DNA of 64,000 nt, taken from Poa pratensis. Its lineage: Eukaryota; Streptophyta; Magnoliopsida; Poales; Poaceae. Shown here in pieces: positions 21,225-32,840 of this stretch. The translations under genes were made by a program, and so were the position numbers. Under the pieces are notes generated by a model. The model ran no database searches, had not been told where the DNA came from, and saw nothing but the letters and a program-made list of their open reading frames with translations. Position 1 is the first letter of the stretch, and the number at the start of each line of letters is the position of its first letter. The stretch covers positions 5,421,318 through 5,485,317 of the forward strand of contig CAMZMU010000116.1 in the NCBI GenBank assembly GCA_947311845.1. Direction: 5' to 3'.

Positions 21225-21535
21225 CATTCTCAGATCCCTTTCTCTCTCACACCCGTGCCTCCTCTCCCCTTTCTTCCTCCGCCACTCCATGACTTATTGC
21301 TCCATTTTTCGGACTGTACTTGGTTGCAACAGTGGTCGGTGGTGACCTTGATTTCTTGGACCCGGACATGTACGCTACACTGTTACACCATCAGCTGGCG
21401 TAATCAGAGCTGTGATATTTCATTGCTTGGTTAACGGTGATTGGATGAAGACGCCACTCATATGGTTTGGGTCTCTAGGAGGAGGAGGAGCAATACGGCT
21501 TCGAGACATAAACTGAGGTGACAGGTAGAAAAATT
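21224..21535. other. Unassigned stretch before locus K
   Basis: No gene or transposon recognised. Similarity to the PHAS upstream region resumes at about 21540 with GTTGGCGGAAGTCACCTGG. Confidence 0.35.
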
Positions 21536-21539
21536 GATT

Positions 21540-22450
21540 CGGTTGGCGGAAGTCACCTGGTTTGGTGTATGTGCTTTGGTTCATGTTTAGTGGGTGACAC
21601 TTTTAACCACAAACGGAATGGTATGGACTAGCTAATTAAGTGCAAATGGAATCCTTCAAGTGACAACAAAATTATGATTTTGTGCTCCGAGCGTTGATGC
21701 AATTTCCACATGATAAATTACTAGTATATGATTTTGTGGGTGAAACTATTTTTCCATGAGCTTTATACTGATAAAATGTGTGTTGGATAGGTGCACCTTC
21801 TTGGTGGAGAAAAGAAAAGTAAATGAGCCATTTGTTGAAATCTGGCATGGCTTTCGACCTACCCAAGGACCAATCTCCTAATAACAAAGGGATGGTTATC
21901 TACTAGTAGAGGATCAATGTGTTCGTATCATTAAATTCCATCCAAGTCCCTTATAAATAGCATACATGGTTTCTTTAAGAAAAAAGTCTGAATAGCTCAT
22001 TCCTTATTTCATTTACATGTCTTAGAATTATTCAATCACACTTCGCATGCACAATATTTCTTGTGTCTCTACATAGTAGGGAGTCCGATAGGCATAGGCA
22101 TGCAAGACAACGGGAATTAGCAATTGATGACCGGAGTTACATGCACATCAACAGCTTCAGAACGTGCGTGCAGCTGTCTCTCATTTTGTCGCTGCATGCC
22201 ACGCTCTCACATCATCTCACGAGAGAAATGTTGCAATCTCTTGGTGCTTTGCTGAGATTCCCGAGGAACTTGTCTTGCTTGGTTGAGGACGAGAGAAAAT
22301 GCGCCAAGATGGTTTCGAACGACCGGTGATAGATGTGGTCGACTTTAATCACTTTCTTGCTCAAGTCATCGTCGTTGCAGACGGCAGTCTCTAGGGCTGC
22401 CAAGTTTTCTTTCTTTCATATCCGAGTTTCAAGAAGCTAGTATACATGTT
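21540..22450 (+). ncRNA. Candidate 21-PHAS locus K (subtype II)
   Basis: TATAAA lies at 21952-21957. The miR2118-like site is at 22095-22116 (TAGGCATGCAAGACAACGGG followed by AA), 143 nt after TATA and 1668 bp after the site of locus J. This site matches the canonical miR2118 target at position 8, where most copies have A, but it differs near the centre. The downstream region matches loci J and L (CGAGAGAAAATGCGCCAAGATGG type). Confidence 0.55.
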
Positions 22451-22528
22451 TATGTATCTGTTTGCAATATAACAGACGATAGTTTTTTGGTCTCTAAAGT
22501 TCTTTACAAAATAGAACAGGACCGCCCA
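22451..22528. other. Junction sequence left of the Helitron
   Basis: The block ATATAACAGACGATAG TTTTTTGG recurs at about 25907, after the solo LTR, so it is part of the shared tail of subtype II units. Confidence 0.4.
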
Positions 22529-24697
22529 TCTCTACTATATAATACGGTTTGAGGAGGTGATGGTCCGTTTTTATAATTTCCAAATTTACCCCTGTGAGTT
22601 GGGAAATATTACAGCTTCTGCCACCGCCAAGTGAAACGACCGGTTGGATTTTTCTTTCCGTTATTGGATCTGGACGCCCTGCTCTCTGGGGTCAACCACG
22701 AAGCTACGAAATCCTCACCCAGCCTCCTCCTCGCCGGCTGTCTGCCTGTCTCCCCTGATCTCTCGCCCTGTCCCACCGCCGCCGTAGCTCACCTGTCGCT
22801 AGGAGATTACCTCCCCAATCCGCTCCAGGATGGTCCTTCTTTCCCCTCCCTTGGCGTCGCTCTCCCGAGGGCCCCTCGCTCGTCAGTGCTGCTGCAGGAG
22901 CAGCGCAACGACCTAGCCGGCGCCGGCGCCAGCGCTGTGGGCTTCGATCGATGTAGGCGCGGAGGCGGCGGCCGGTGATGAAGGCGCGGCCGGCTGCGCT
23001 GGAGTTAGCCAGTTTCCGCGGCCGGAGATCGGAAGTCATACATGGATGCCACCCGCAAGGGCACAATCTGAAAGAGGTCACTATGTAAATCACGACCGGC
23101 AATTGGCAATTTTGCATGCCGGCGCCGGCGTCTCTTTCCCTGAGAGTCCGCAATTCCCGTCGTCCAGATGACACATGAGATATCTCTGAAGTACATACTC
23201 CACAAGGTGAGCTTAGTGCTGCAGGTGTTGAGCTAGCACGCACATGCAAGAGGGCAGTGCTTGTGTGCTGCCCCTTCTCTGCTTTTTTTGTTCGCTTGGT
23301 CGGAACCTGCTGTTTGCAATCAATATTCAGAAGCCCTTTGGATGGATGGATTGCTATATGCTATCGTGTGGTGCATGTTGTATCTCTCTGTTCTTCTCTG
23401 CATTTTTTCGCTCGGCCGGAACCTGGTGTTTGCAATCTAAATTCAGAAGCTCCTGTGATGGATATGATGCTAGGTCCTACGGTGTGGTGCCTACAAATTC
23501 AGAAGCCATTGCCATTTGTTTGTATGCTGATTCCCACCTACATCATATCTCCATGGAAATATCTGGAGCAAATAGTAGTAGTGCAACCGAATCCTGGAGC
23601 AGAACTGGTTCAAGAGGCTTAGTTGCACAAGGTAATTATTTCCTAATGGTACTCTTGTCCAAGACGTCGATCCCAACACTGGTTTACATGCTCTTAAATA
23701 TATATATTGAAGAAAAGGTAGGCTTTTACTTTATAGTTTATAATGTGACTTCACTTACAATTCTAGATATTTACTGGGCAAGAGTATCAGCATAATGTAT
23801 ATGCAACCATTTCATGTCAATCGACTTTAGATGAACACAGAGACATATGTCTCTAGAATGTCACAGTCTTGATGTATGCAAAATGAAGGTACTATACTTT
23901 ATAAACAGAAAGTTGTGCGATGGTTGTTGACAAGCAATTTTTACTTCAAGGTTTCTATGTTCATTCTCACCTTTCGACCATAATAAAGACAATTTTGTAA
24001 AATTATTGTAGTTGGTTCATCGTGCTTATTTTGTTATTGTCATATTAGCGCCAAATATCAGTACTGTGCATTTGCTGCCAACAGTTTACAATTTAGGTTC
24101 AGCTATTTATGGATTTGCATATTTTGCTTGAGAAATTTGAAAACCTGAATTCTTAAATTTTAGAACCAGCCAATATGGCTTCGATTTTTTTTACTACCGC
24201 TGCATCCAAAATTTCTAGGTAATCACTGGTTGTTGGTTTAGCACTTGATAAGCATGCATTGTGTTTTGGTACTGATCCCTCTATTGCAAGGCTGACCATT
24301 GTGTTTCCCGTTGCAACGCACTGGCATGTTTTGGATACGAGTTTGAGTACTCTACGGTACCACGTCCAAAATCGATATAAGCCGACATGATTCGAATCCG
24401 CTACCGTCCCACTTCCAAATCAGAACTGTTTTTATTTATACTCGTTTATCGCGGTGAAAGAAATATGTGTTATAGAAGACATGTTAACACACATATAGAA
24501 AATAATTTGTATATTTTTATTGCGTCTCTGTACTTTCTTGATCCAGTCGATCAAATTTTACGGCCTTACATTTCTTGTCCTTCCTGGATCATGTTCCTGG
24601 TACACAAACTCAAAAAGTAGAAAATATTTGTTTAGACAATATGATGATTCATGTTTTCACATTTGTCGCCCGTTGCAACGCACGGGCATTTTGCTAG
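22529..24697 (+). mobile_element. Non-autonomous Helitron
   Basis: The element begins TCTCTACTATATAATACGG and ends CTAG. It is inserted between A (22528) and T (24698) with no target duplication. A 3' hairpin, GCCCGTTGCAACGCACGGGC (24668-24687), ends 6 bp before the terminal CTAG. These are the Helitron hallmarks and match the common Triticeae family. A degenerate second copy of the 3' end lies at about 24305-24330. The GC-rich part (22650-23250) may be captured host sequence, and two related direct repeats lie at about 23276 and 23395. No Rep/helicase was seen. Confidence 0.85.
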
Positions 24698-25502
24698 TAT
24701 ACGATAGTTTTATTTTGGGCTTTCTTTTTCATTAGCTTTATACTAATAAAACGTGTGTTGAATAGGTGCATCTTCTTGATGGACAAAAGGAGAGTACATG
24801 ATTCATCTGTTGAAAGCTGACACGGCCTTGACCTACCCAAGGACCAATGTCCTAATAAAAAAGGGATTGTTATCTTCTAGAAGATCAGTGTAGTCTATCA
24901 TTGAATACCATCAAAGTCCTCGTTTCAAATAAAGAATACCAACCAAGTCTCTTATAAATAGTGTGGCTTCTGTAAGAAAAATCTGAATTGCTCATTCCTT
25001 ATTTTCATTTATATGTCTTAGAATTATTCAATAATTGATCACACAACAATTCGTTGTGTCTCTACGTTCTAGGGAGTCTGGTAAGCATAGGCATAGAAGA
25101 CATCAGGAATTACCAATTGACAACCAGAGTCAGATTCACATCAACGGCTCCAGAACCTGCATGCAACTGACTCTTATTTTGTCGCTGCAACCATTCTCAT
25201 CCGCCACATCCCTCCGCTAACCTCTGAAAAATTACGATTCGTCTGTCTTGCATGCCACGCTCTCACACCATCTCAGCAGAGCAATGTTGCGATCTTCTGT
25301 TGCTTTGCTGACACTCCAAAGGTGCTTGTCCTGCTTGGTTGAGGACGAGAGAAAACGCGGCAAGATGGTTTCCAGGACCAGTGATAAATGTGGTCGACCT
25401 TAATCACTTGCTTGCTCAAGTCATTGTCGTTGCAGACAGGAGAGGCTCTAGGGCTTCCATGTTTTCTTGCTTTCATCCGAGATGCAAGAAACTAGTATAC
25501 AC
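24698..25502 (+). ncRNA. Candidate 21-PHAS locus L (subtype II)
   Basis: TATAAA lies at 24953-24958. The miR2118-like site is at 25088-25109 (TAGGCATAGAAGACATCAGG followed by AA). This copy has the canonical GACATCAGGAA 3' half, the best match to miR2118 5'-end pairing in the array apart from one A. The downstream region matches locus J closely. A solo LTR is inserted in the tail at 25503. Confidence 0.65.
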
Positions 25503-25880
25503 TGTTAAAACCCTAGGATCCCTAGGGTAGATCGATTCGAGTAGAAACGAGATCGGGAGGAGGAGGATGTTCACCTTCTCCTTGTGCAGACGACCCCGGT
25601 GCGCCGGACATGGTGGACGGCGGCGATGATGGCAGTGGGTAGCAGTGGCGGCGGTGGTCGTACTTCCCGTCAGCTCAGCGCTAACCCTAGATCGGTAGGG
25701 ATGTCGGTGGGGTCTGGCACAGCGTCGAACCTCGTAATCGTTGCCGCCAGCCCCCACCTCTCTTTATAGCAGCTGGTGACAGGGGCCCACCAACCAGTGT
25801 ACGGTTGGACGCCCCCGATCAGGGCGCGGTCAAGGGTCCGGTGTGACCGTTGGGTCACACGGGAGGAGATCAACCTAACA
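25503..25880 (-). mobile_element. Solo LTR
   Basis: A 378-bp sequence beginning TGTTA and ending TAACA, flanked by a 5-bp duplication TACAC (25498-25502 and 25881-25885), with no internal region. On the minus strand a TATAAAG box follows a GC-rich upstream half, as expected for a promoter-bearing LTR. It arose by recombination between the LTRs of a full element. The superfamily cannot be decided from the LTR alone. Confidence 0.85.
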
Positions 25881-25885
25881 TACAC

Positions 25886-27660
25886 ATATATGTATCTGTT
25901 GTAATATAACAGGCGATAGCTTTTTTGGTCTCTAAAGATCTTTTCAAAAATAGAATTAGACCGTTTATCCACGACCTCGCATTAACAAGACATACTTTAT
26001 TTACCTCAACAAATGTTACGAACTAGCCATGTCTCCTACAAAGTCTCGCAACTTTTGTTTTCTTAGAATAAGCCTTTGAAACAAACATTTAATGAACTCT
26101 GTTGTTTGCCTTTGCGGACAAGCCACCAAGTTATATGTGTGTGATAAGTCAAACTCAAACATGACCATAAGTTTTGGATATTTCTTAACTTCATAAAATT
26201 GAGTTCAAACATATCTATGCCTATAACTATACCTAATTGACAGCATCGAATGCAGGGACACTCACACGAGGACTGGCGTACATGATGAAGGAGGCCGACT
26301 CTTTGGTGTCGGCAACCAGTGGTTGAGCCACTAGTCAAATGACTACATTTACGCAGGTATGCTTATCTCCTTAGTTCATTGACCCGCCAAGCATGCGGCT
26401 GTATGTACGTGTTGGGTACGCAACCCTAGCTGAGTAGCTGACTCAATACATCGTCTCTCGCGCGCACACAATGTCCGATTTTTCCTCAAATTGAAATACC
26501 CGTAGAAGTACAGATATTGCGCATCTCCGGGAGAGGCTCCGGTGCAGATATCAGGTGTATCTGGACACGGGAGCCAGATCGAATTTCATTGTGCGAACCA
26601 CTACGCCAACGATTTCTACTAGAGTTATGGCCAGACAGAACCCAATGGGAGAAGATAGAACTTAACGCACCGGCCATCACTGGTCTCCTTCAACCGTCAA
26701 CCCTGCCTCCTCTGTCCAGTCTCCACCATTCTATGCCACGATTAAAGAATCATCATCTCTGATTATAGCTTGATTCCCTCTCTCTGAATTGTCTAGCAGT
26801 ACCGGACCTTCTGTGTGTTCGATAAAATTTGCGGTAACACTAGTCATATGAATTTTCCCCTCCAACCAATCATGGAAGGTCTTGCACAAGGTCCATTCCA
26901 TCTTACATTCAGCAATATGCATTTCATATTTCACATCATAATCAAGCATGTTGCTTGCTATAAGCGCGCAGTTCAGAGTTCATTTCATCATCAAGCAAGT
27001 TTTTGCGTTATCCATGTAACTGGCACTATAATATTAATAACAATGGAAATTTTAGTCGTGCGGATACCATGTGATGAGTACCATGCTTTTTGGGTTTGTG
27101 GCAGAGACGACAAACATAGTTGTGGATATATTTTCTCAACTAAGCATACATCATATTTCTATTCTAGCAACAATGACTTCGACACATATAGTTAAGTCCA
27201 CGTATCCAATGATCTATCTTTAGCTAGCCCTGGCCAGCCTTTTTCTGATATATACATGTTTGATATCAAATTCTATTGACCAGGATTGTTTGTCCTCATT
27301 GCCAACAGCATCTTTGCAGCCTTTTCCCAAGTGTTTGTATTACCATGCATCAGGTAAGCCTCAACAAAAGTCGCTAACGTTGCAGCAGTTGGCTGTACAA
27401 ATCAACCCTGCAAGAAATATGTATTATATGTTCCTCTCTTGGACTCTTGGTGCAGTTGGCTGTACACCTGTCACGGCCCAGCCCAAGAGTCTGCCCAAAG
27501 GCGCAGTCGGCCCAGGACCAACTGCTGGCAGGGCATGACGACGAGGCAGAAAGGGTATAAGAAAGGAGGCAAGACTTGGGAAAGAGGTTGTCGATAGTAG
27601 AGAACACTTGTAATTTCTGGAAATTCATTTTGGCTCCCGGGTGCACCCAGTAGTTCAAAA
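25886..27660. other. Unassigned intergenic DNA
   Basis: It begins with the subtype II tail and the duplicate of 20855-21030 (26225-26355). Beyond that I recognise no domain, RNA or terminal repeats. Several open frames of 70-126 codons are AT-rich and unrelated to each other. Confidence 0.35.
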
Positions 27661-27819
27661 ACATATTTCAAAATGTAAAAAAAATCTGAAATAAAATTTA
27701 CCAGATAGATCTTCATATTCTATGCGCTCCACAACAGGTACGAAGACAGTAAATCTGCTGCTTATGGTTCCTCTTATTCGGAAGAAGACCTGATGTTGTT
27801 GGCACCGTTAGCAGCAAGT

Positions 27820-27965
27820 TTCCAAACATGCCAACGCCGCACAATGCGTCTGCATGGAATGGTGGACAAACAGTCAAACAACATGTGTTGATCTTGGTTG
27901 ACTCATGGTCAAATGCTTCCTTCATCAGCACTAAACTGGTAGAGAAATTGGAGCGAGAAACAATA
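27820..27965 (+). pseudogene. Gypsy-type retropepsin fragment
   Basis: The plus-strand translation contains VLILVDSWSNASFISTKLVE. This resembles the retropepsin of Ty3/gypsy gag-pol (ILVDSGSSHSFIS type), with the active-site DSG changed to DSW. No other gypsy domains or LTRs were found nearby. Confidence 0.5.
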
Positions 27966-28224
27966 CATTCGCCTCGGCTCGCATCCTCGTCTCCCGCTAG
28001 GCATCATAGCTGGTCTCCACGTGTTGCTCCAGGATGTGTCGCTCGTCTCAGTTTCCTTTTCTTTTCTGGATTCAAATATAAAAAATAAAATATCTTTCAA
28101 ACCGAGTATCCAAATCACGATCCGTTTTCAGGGATGGATTAGTCGGGTCGAGATCTTCGAAACTAGATCCCATGTTAATATGTTTCGACGAATTTCTTTT
28201 ATGCACTGCCCGGAGTGTGTAAAT

Positions 28225-28770
28225 TGCACTGCGTTTCAGTCCTTTGTAGTGCAGTGCAATGCGTTCTTTTTTGCGGTGCACTGCCTCGGATGGGGCAGTG
28301 CACTGCCTTTTTTTCCCGGTCGAGGTGCACTGCCTATTTTCGTGGTGCACTGGTTCGGATGGGGCAGTGTACTGCCTTTCACTTTGCGATGCACTGTGTC
28401 GGATGGGGAGTCCACTGTCTTTTTTCGCGACGGGCAGTGCACTGCCTTCTCTTTGCGGTGCACTGTCTCGGATGGGCAGTGCACTGCCTATTTTCGTGGT
28501 GCACTGCTTCGGATGGGGCAGTGCACTGCCTTCTCTTTGTGATGTACTCCCTCGGATGATCGCGGTGCACTGCCTTTTTTCGCGGTGCACTGCCTCGGAC
28601 GAGCAGTGCACTGCCTTCTCTTTGCGGTGCACTGCCTCGGATGGGCCAGTGCACTGCCTATTTTTTGCGGTGGACTGCCTTCTCTTTGCGGTGCACTGTC
28701 TTGGGTGGGACAGTGCACTGCCTTTTCTTTTGTGATGCACTGACCCGGATGAGCAGTACACTGTTTTTTT
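28225..28770. repeat. Minisatellite built on the palindrome GGCAGTGCACTGCC
   Basis: About fourteen degenerate units of roughly 35-42 bp alternate the core GCAGTGCACTGCC with TTTTTTCGCGGTGCACTGC and CTCGGATGGG. Because the unit lacks stop codons, long frames are open on both strands (up to 229 codons). These are repeats, not genes. The palindromic core would let each unit form a small hairpin. A sparser version lies at about 10500-10700. Confidence 0.85.
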
Positions 28771-28819
28771 ACAGACGCGCTATAAAAATACATCTACAAA
28801 ATACTACTGATTTTTTTAA

Positions 28820-28965
28820 GATGCAAGATTCATTCGGCTAGCTAGCTCGCTCGTGACGGATCGATCAGTTCAGCTAGCTAGCTGCCTCGCGACGGATCGA
28901 TCAGTTAGCTGCCTCCGGATCGATTCAGCTAGCTAGTTGGCTGGTTCGCTCGCTCGTTTGCGCGC
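28820..28965. repeat. GCTAGCTAG/GGATCGATC direct repeats
   Basis: Three copies of a roughly 45-bp unit containing CAGCTAGCTAGCTGCCTCG and ACGGATCGATCAGTT, degenerating to the right. Confidence 0.7.
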
Positions 28966-29031
28966 GGGACGCTACTGCAGCGCCACGCGTCGGGCTGCCG
29001 TGCGGGCGTGCGGCCGGAGAAAGCGCGTGTT

Positions 29032-29455
29032 GGATCCGAGAAAATATCCGGTGGAAACCGGTGAAAACCACGGAAAAATCATGTTTAAAAGTTTCAAAAA
29101 ATTCTTAGCAAAATGTATTGCGTTGGGAATGTAAAATTTTATAGGCCTGCAAAATGGCAAGTTGAAACTCAAATTTGTTTAGGAGCTATGAAAATGACAA
29201 AATCAGCAATGAATAGTAGTTCAGCAGTGAATAGTAATTTCTGCTACTATTCACTGACGAATTTGTCATTTTCGTAGCTCCTAAAATGTTTTGAGTTTCA
29301 AGTTGCCATTTTGCATGTCCGTAGAACGCTACCTTCCCAATGTAATGCATTTTTGGTCCGAATTTTTTTGAACTTTTAAACATGATTTTTCCGTGGTTTT
29401 CACCGGTTTCCACCGAAACTTGGTTTCCACCGGATATTCTCTCTGTTGGATCCTG
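29032..29455. mobile_element. Foldback element with arms of about 200 bp
   Basis: The left arm (about 29032-29235) is repeated in reverse in 29236-29455. Matching blocks are GGATCC ... ATATCCGGTGGAAACC, GGTGAAAACCACGGAAAAAT, ATGTTTAAAAGTT, CAAAATGGCAA and GGAGCTA-GAAAATGACAAA. At the centre, CAGTGAATAGTA faces its complement. One direct duplication of TTTCCACCG lies in the right arm. A target duplication was not found. A transcript would fold into a long hairpin. Confidence 0.8.
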
Positions 29456-29459
29456 CCGT

Positions 29460-30400
29460 GGAGCGCGCGCGTTTTCTAGACGTTCTCATCAATTGGTGAT
29501 ATGTTATTCGGTTTATGTTCATAAGTTGATGCTCCTAACTATAAACTCAAGGCATGAACGATGACACTAAAGTTATGATTGTGTGCTCATAGTGCTGAAC
29601 TGCTAATAATGTCTATGTATGATGTGTACTTGGTGTCGTTCCTTTTATTTAGCTCGCATTTCTAGCTGATGATGGAACTTTGGCGGTTTCATTTGTTTTT
29701 TCATGAAATTTTACTACTCCCTCCGATCCATATTAGTGGGCACAACTTTGTCTAGATACACATGTATCTAGTCTAAATACTTAACTAGATACATATGAAT
29801 TTAGACAAAGCTATGCCCACTAATATGGATCGGAGGGAGTAGTAGATAGTTGGTTTTCCGGAACATCGTCTTCATGCATAGATTGAAACATCAACGGATT
29901 CTGCCTTAGAAAGGGCGAGTTCGTCGTTTTTTAAACCTGCTATAGCCTCCGAACCTGCCAGAGGACAAAACTCATGAAAAAAAATATTCTCACTTATTGA
30001 TCGACCTGTGGAGTAGTGAGTTTATATCTCTGCGTACCACCCAAGCCTCTTATAAAGAGCAAGCTTCGCTAAGCAAAAAAACAAATGTGGTATTCATCAT
30101 TTTTCATTTCTTTTTTTTCAGCTATTCAATCATGTTTTATTCTTTACTACATGTATCTCTCCATAGTAAGCTTGATTTGATAGGGGTAGGCATAGAAGGC
30201 ACCAGGAATTACTAATAGATTTCCGGAATTACAACATGCAATCCATAACCTCGTGCTTTGTTCTCCTACTCTCCAGTCTCGTCTAAACTCCCTCCACCAT
30301 GTTCCTCCACTAATCATCAAACAGTTATGCTCTGTCTCTCATGTACTGTCCTGTAGGCTGTCTCACTTCTTCTCCATTTTGTACATGTCCAGTATAAAAA
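29460..30400 (+). ncRNA. Candidate 21-PHAS locus M
   Basis: The upstream region carries a Stowaway MITE (29717-29839). TATAAA lies at 30051-30056, followed after 136 nt by a consensus-perfect site at 30187-30208. The sequence after the site diverges from the other copies within about 60 nt, and no AATAAA context is seen. This may be a distinct precursor or a decayed copy. Confidence 0.6.
29717..29839. mobile_element. Stowaway MITE
   Basis: A 123-bp near-perfect palindrome from CTCCCTCCGATCCATATTAG to its complement, flanked by TA on each side. It sits in the upstream region of PHAS locus M. Confidence 0.95.
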
Positions 30401-31235
30401 AAATGTCTAATTTTTGTACTAGACATGTACAAAATGTATAATAAGTGGGACAATTGGATCCTGTTTTCGCATCCTTAGTAACCTGAGGTGGTGACTAAGA
30501 AACGGACTTTATTGGCAGAATTCACTTGCGTATTGATTTTCGCCTCGCTTGAATGTATCGCCTCCTTTGAAGCAGAGGAATTAATCAGCAGTTTATTATG
30601 AACATATTTTGCAGCTTGAGTGCAAAAAAATGCCATCATTTTTATCTCACACGTGCATTGTTGTTTTGCTCGGTGAAACGCATGGTCAATCAGCTTGCTT
30701 TTAAGATGAAGTCAAAGACTTGCATCATTGGATTTATTTTTTCTTTAGTATGGACGGGGAACAACTAGGGAGAGAAAATGTGTGAAAGTTAGGCGCCGCA
30801 GGGCGATCAGAGCACCAACGGGCCGGGTTTCTAAAGTTATTTGTTTCTTTGTCTTTTATGTTCTTACGATTGAATTTGTCAAAGGATATGTTTTCACAAG
30901 TTAATTTGCTATGCATTTTTTATATGTGGGTAGTAGTACTGTCTGATGTGTGTGTGTACAATCTGGATCTCACATGAGATGTCTATGAGCTCTGTGTCGT
31001 CGATCCAATGACTGGTCACTCAAACCTACACAAATGAACATCAACAAATTCCGGAAGCCACGCAGCAGCTAGGCTAGATCTAAGTTTTGAGCCAAAATAA
31101 CCATTCCTTTAGTATGAGTGAATTTCAGTAGCCAATCAATTTGTTGTTGTTTCATTGCCATGTGGTGTGTGATTCTTAATTCTTGGTTGCTGGTTACAGT
31201 AATGGATGACGGGAACATTGATTGTCATGTTGCTG
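30401..31235. other. Unassigned stretch between PHAS loci M and N
   Basis: No supportable gene or transposon. An inverted repeat (ACATGTCCAGTATAAAAA ... GTACTAGACATGT) lies at about 30384-30428. Confidence 0.35.
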
Positions 31236-32840
31236 TTAGGCTTTCTCTAGTTTAGTATGGAATTTCAATATAGTTTGCTCCTGTTCCTTCTTAGGAAAAT
31301 TATCCATCGATGATAACTGCTTCACTTCATATTTGGAGAGTCGCCCCCCTAACTGCAAACGGAAGGGCAATAATTCGAGAACTATCTTAGGTTGAGTTTG
31401 GATGCACGAATTGGGCCTTGAAATTCGGGTACCCAAATTCTGGTGTTTGGTTGGTCTAGTATTTGGGCCTGGAAACGAACGATAATTCCAAGCTCACCCC
31501 CTGTATCTGCCCAGGCTAGCGAATACGGATAAGCATGCATAAACGGGTCCCGTTTTCGCATCCCTAAATACGGAGCTCCCGACCTCCGTATCGCTTGGAA
31601 TCGAGCAGCCAGCGTACCGCTTCGTCTCAAAAAAATGCCAGCGAGAGCTCGCTCGCCCATGCATCGAACCTGGCGGCGGTGGTGCTGCTGGTAAGCTCCC
31701 TCTGTCCCATCACGTTGGCCTCCTCCCTGGCCCTCCTACTTCCCGCCCTCCCTCCCCTCCCCTCGACCTCTTCCGTGGTCGTCCTCCTCCCCGTCCCCCA
31801 AACCCTAGATCGATGGGCTGAACGGCGTCGGGAGGACACATGGCGGCAAGAGCAAGCATGACGTCGGAGATGGAGCAGACCGGCGAGTACGGCTGGAGTG
31901 GCTTGGGGACGACGAGAAGGAGCTGCAAGGTGAGGTGCGGGGAGAAAGCAAAGTGCATTCCAAGACTATGTACATCCAAACAAGAAATTGGAACTGGTTG
32001 TTCCCCGGATTCCAACTAGCAAATATTTTGTTCATCCAAACAACATAATTCGTATTAGAGCCCATTTCAATTCAGTTGTTCATTTGGTATTGAGCCCAAT
32101 TCAATTCCAAGCCTCTCAATTCATACATCCAAACACAACCTAAATATAAATCAATAAATGGAATCCTCTACGTGCTACAACGTTTATGATTTTGTGCCCT
32201 GAGCGATGTGGTCAAGAGATGATTTACTAGGTGATGTTGGTCTTAAGTATCTCGCCTTTTATCTTGTAAAGATTGAACAATGCGGGTTAGAATAATTGAT
32301 ATGTAGGTAATTTTTAATTATTTCATTCAAAATAAAGGTAAGTAAATATATCGGTTTTTCAAAGCTTGCATTGCCTCCGACGGTCCAACCAACCTTAGGA
32401 CCAAGCTTATAACAAAGAGATTCTTAGATAATAATCAACAAAAGGACTACTGAGTTGATACCACTACCAGCTCCCAAGTGTCTTATTAAGAGCAAGGATG
32501 CAACGACCAAGATTTATTTTTATCCAGGTTAGAATTCTCCAAACCTAGCTATTTCCCGCATTATTTGCTAGGTCGTTGCATACCATCGATTCGAATTTAA
32601 TAAGTATAGGCATAGAAGGCACCAGGAATTGCTAATGGGACAACTGTAACTACAACATTCACTCGTTGTTCTTGAAAATCCTCGTTTATCTCACTCCTAC
32701 TCAACTAGGACGGCTAATCTCCGTTTGCAATGCCCCCTCATAAACCATAAAGAAATTCTTATACGGCTATCCTATAAGCCATGCTCTCACACCATCTCAT
32801 GTGACCAACATGATATATTTATGGCTTGGCTTGAGGGGGT
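31236..32840 (+). ncRNA. Candidate 21-PHAS locus N, promoter split by a DNA transposon
   Basis: The upstream region is interrupted at 31390-32140 by a TIR element and continues at 32141. The TATA box is degenerate (TATTAA, 32484-32489). The miR2118-like site (32607-32628) is consensus-perfect, 123 nt after it. The downstream part shares blocks with locus P (GCCATGCTCTCACACCATCTC type). Removing the TIR element gives 1669 bp between the sites of M and N. Confidence 0.65.
31390..32140. mobile_element. Non-autonomous TIR transposon
   Basis: A 751-bp element with terminal inverted repeats GGTTGAGTTTGGATG and CATCCAAACACAACC, flanked by TTA on the left and TAA on the right. The flanks allow a TA duplication or a Harbinger-like TWA site, so the superfamily is undecided. 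Its GC-rich centre (31620-31930) has the look of a captured 5' gene segment (CCAAACCCTAGATCGATGGG) but no clear protein. Confidence 0.65.

Noticed and set aside
22704..23249. A 181-codon minus-strand ORF inside the Helitron
   Set aside because: It has no recognisable domain and other frames are open over the same GC-rich stretch. Kept only as possible captured sequence.
28072..28761. A 229-codon minus-strand ORF and overlapping plus-strand ORFs across the minisatellite
   Set aside because: They are open only because the repeat unit has no stop codons in those frames. The peptides are simple repeats, with long frames on both strands.
31595..31861. Short ORFs in the GC-rich centre of the TIR element
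   Set aside because: Low-complexity Leu/Pro/Ser or Arg/Gly translations on both strands without a domain.
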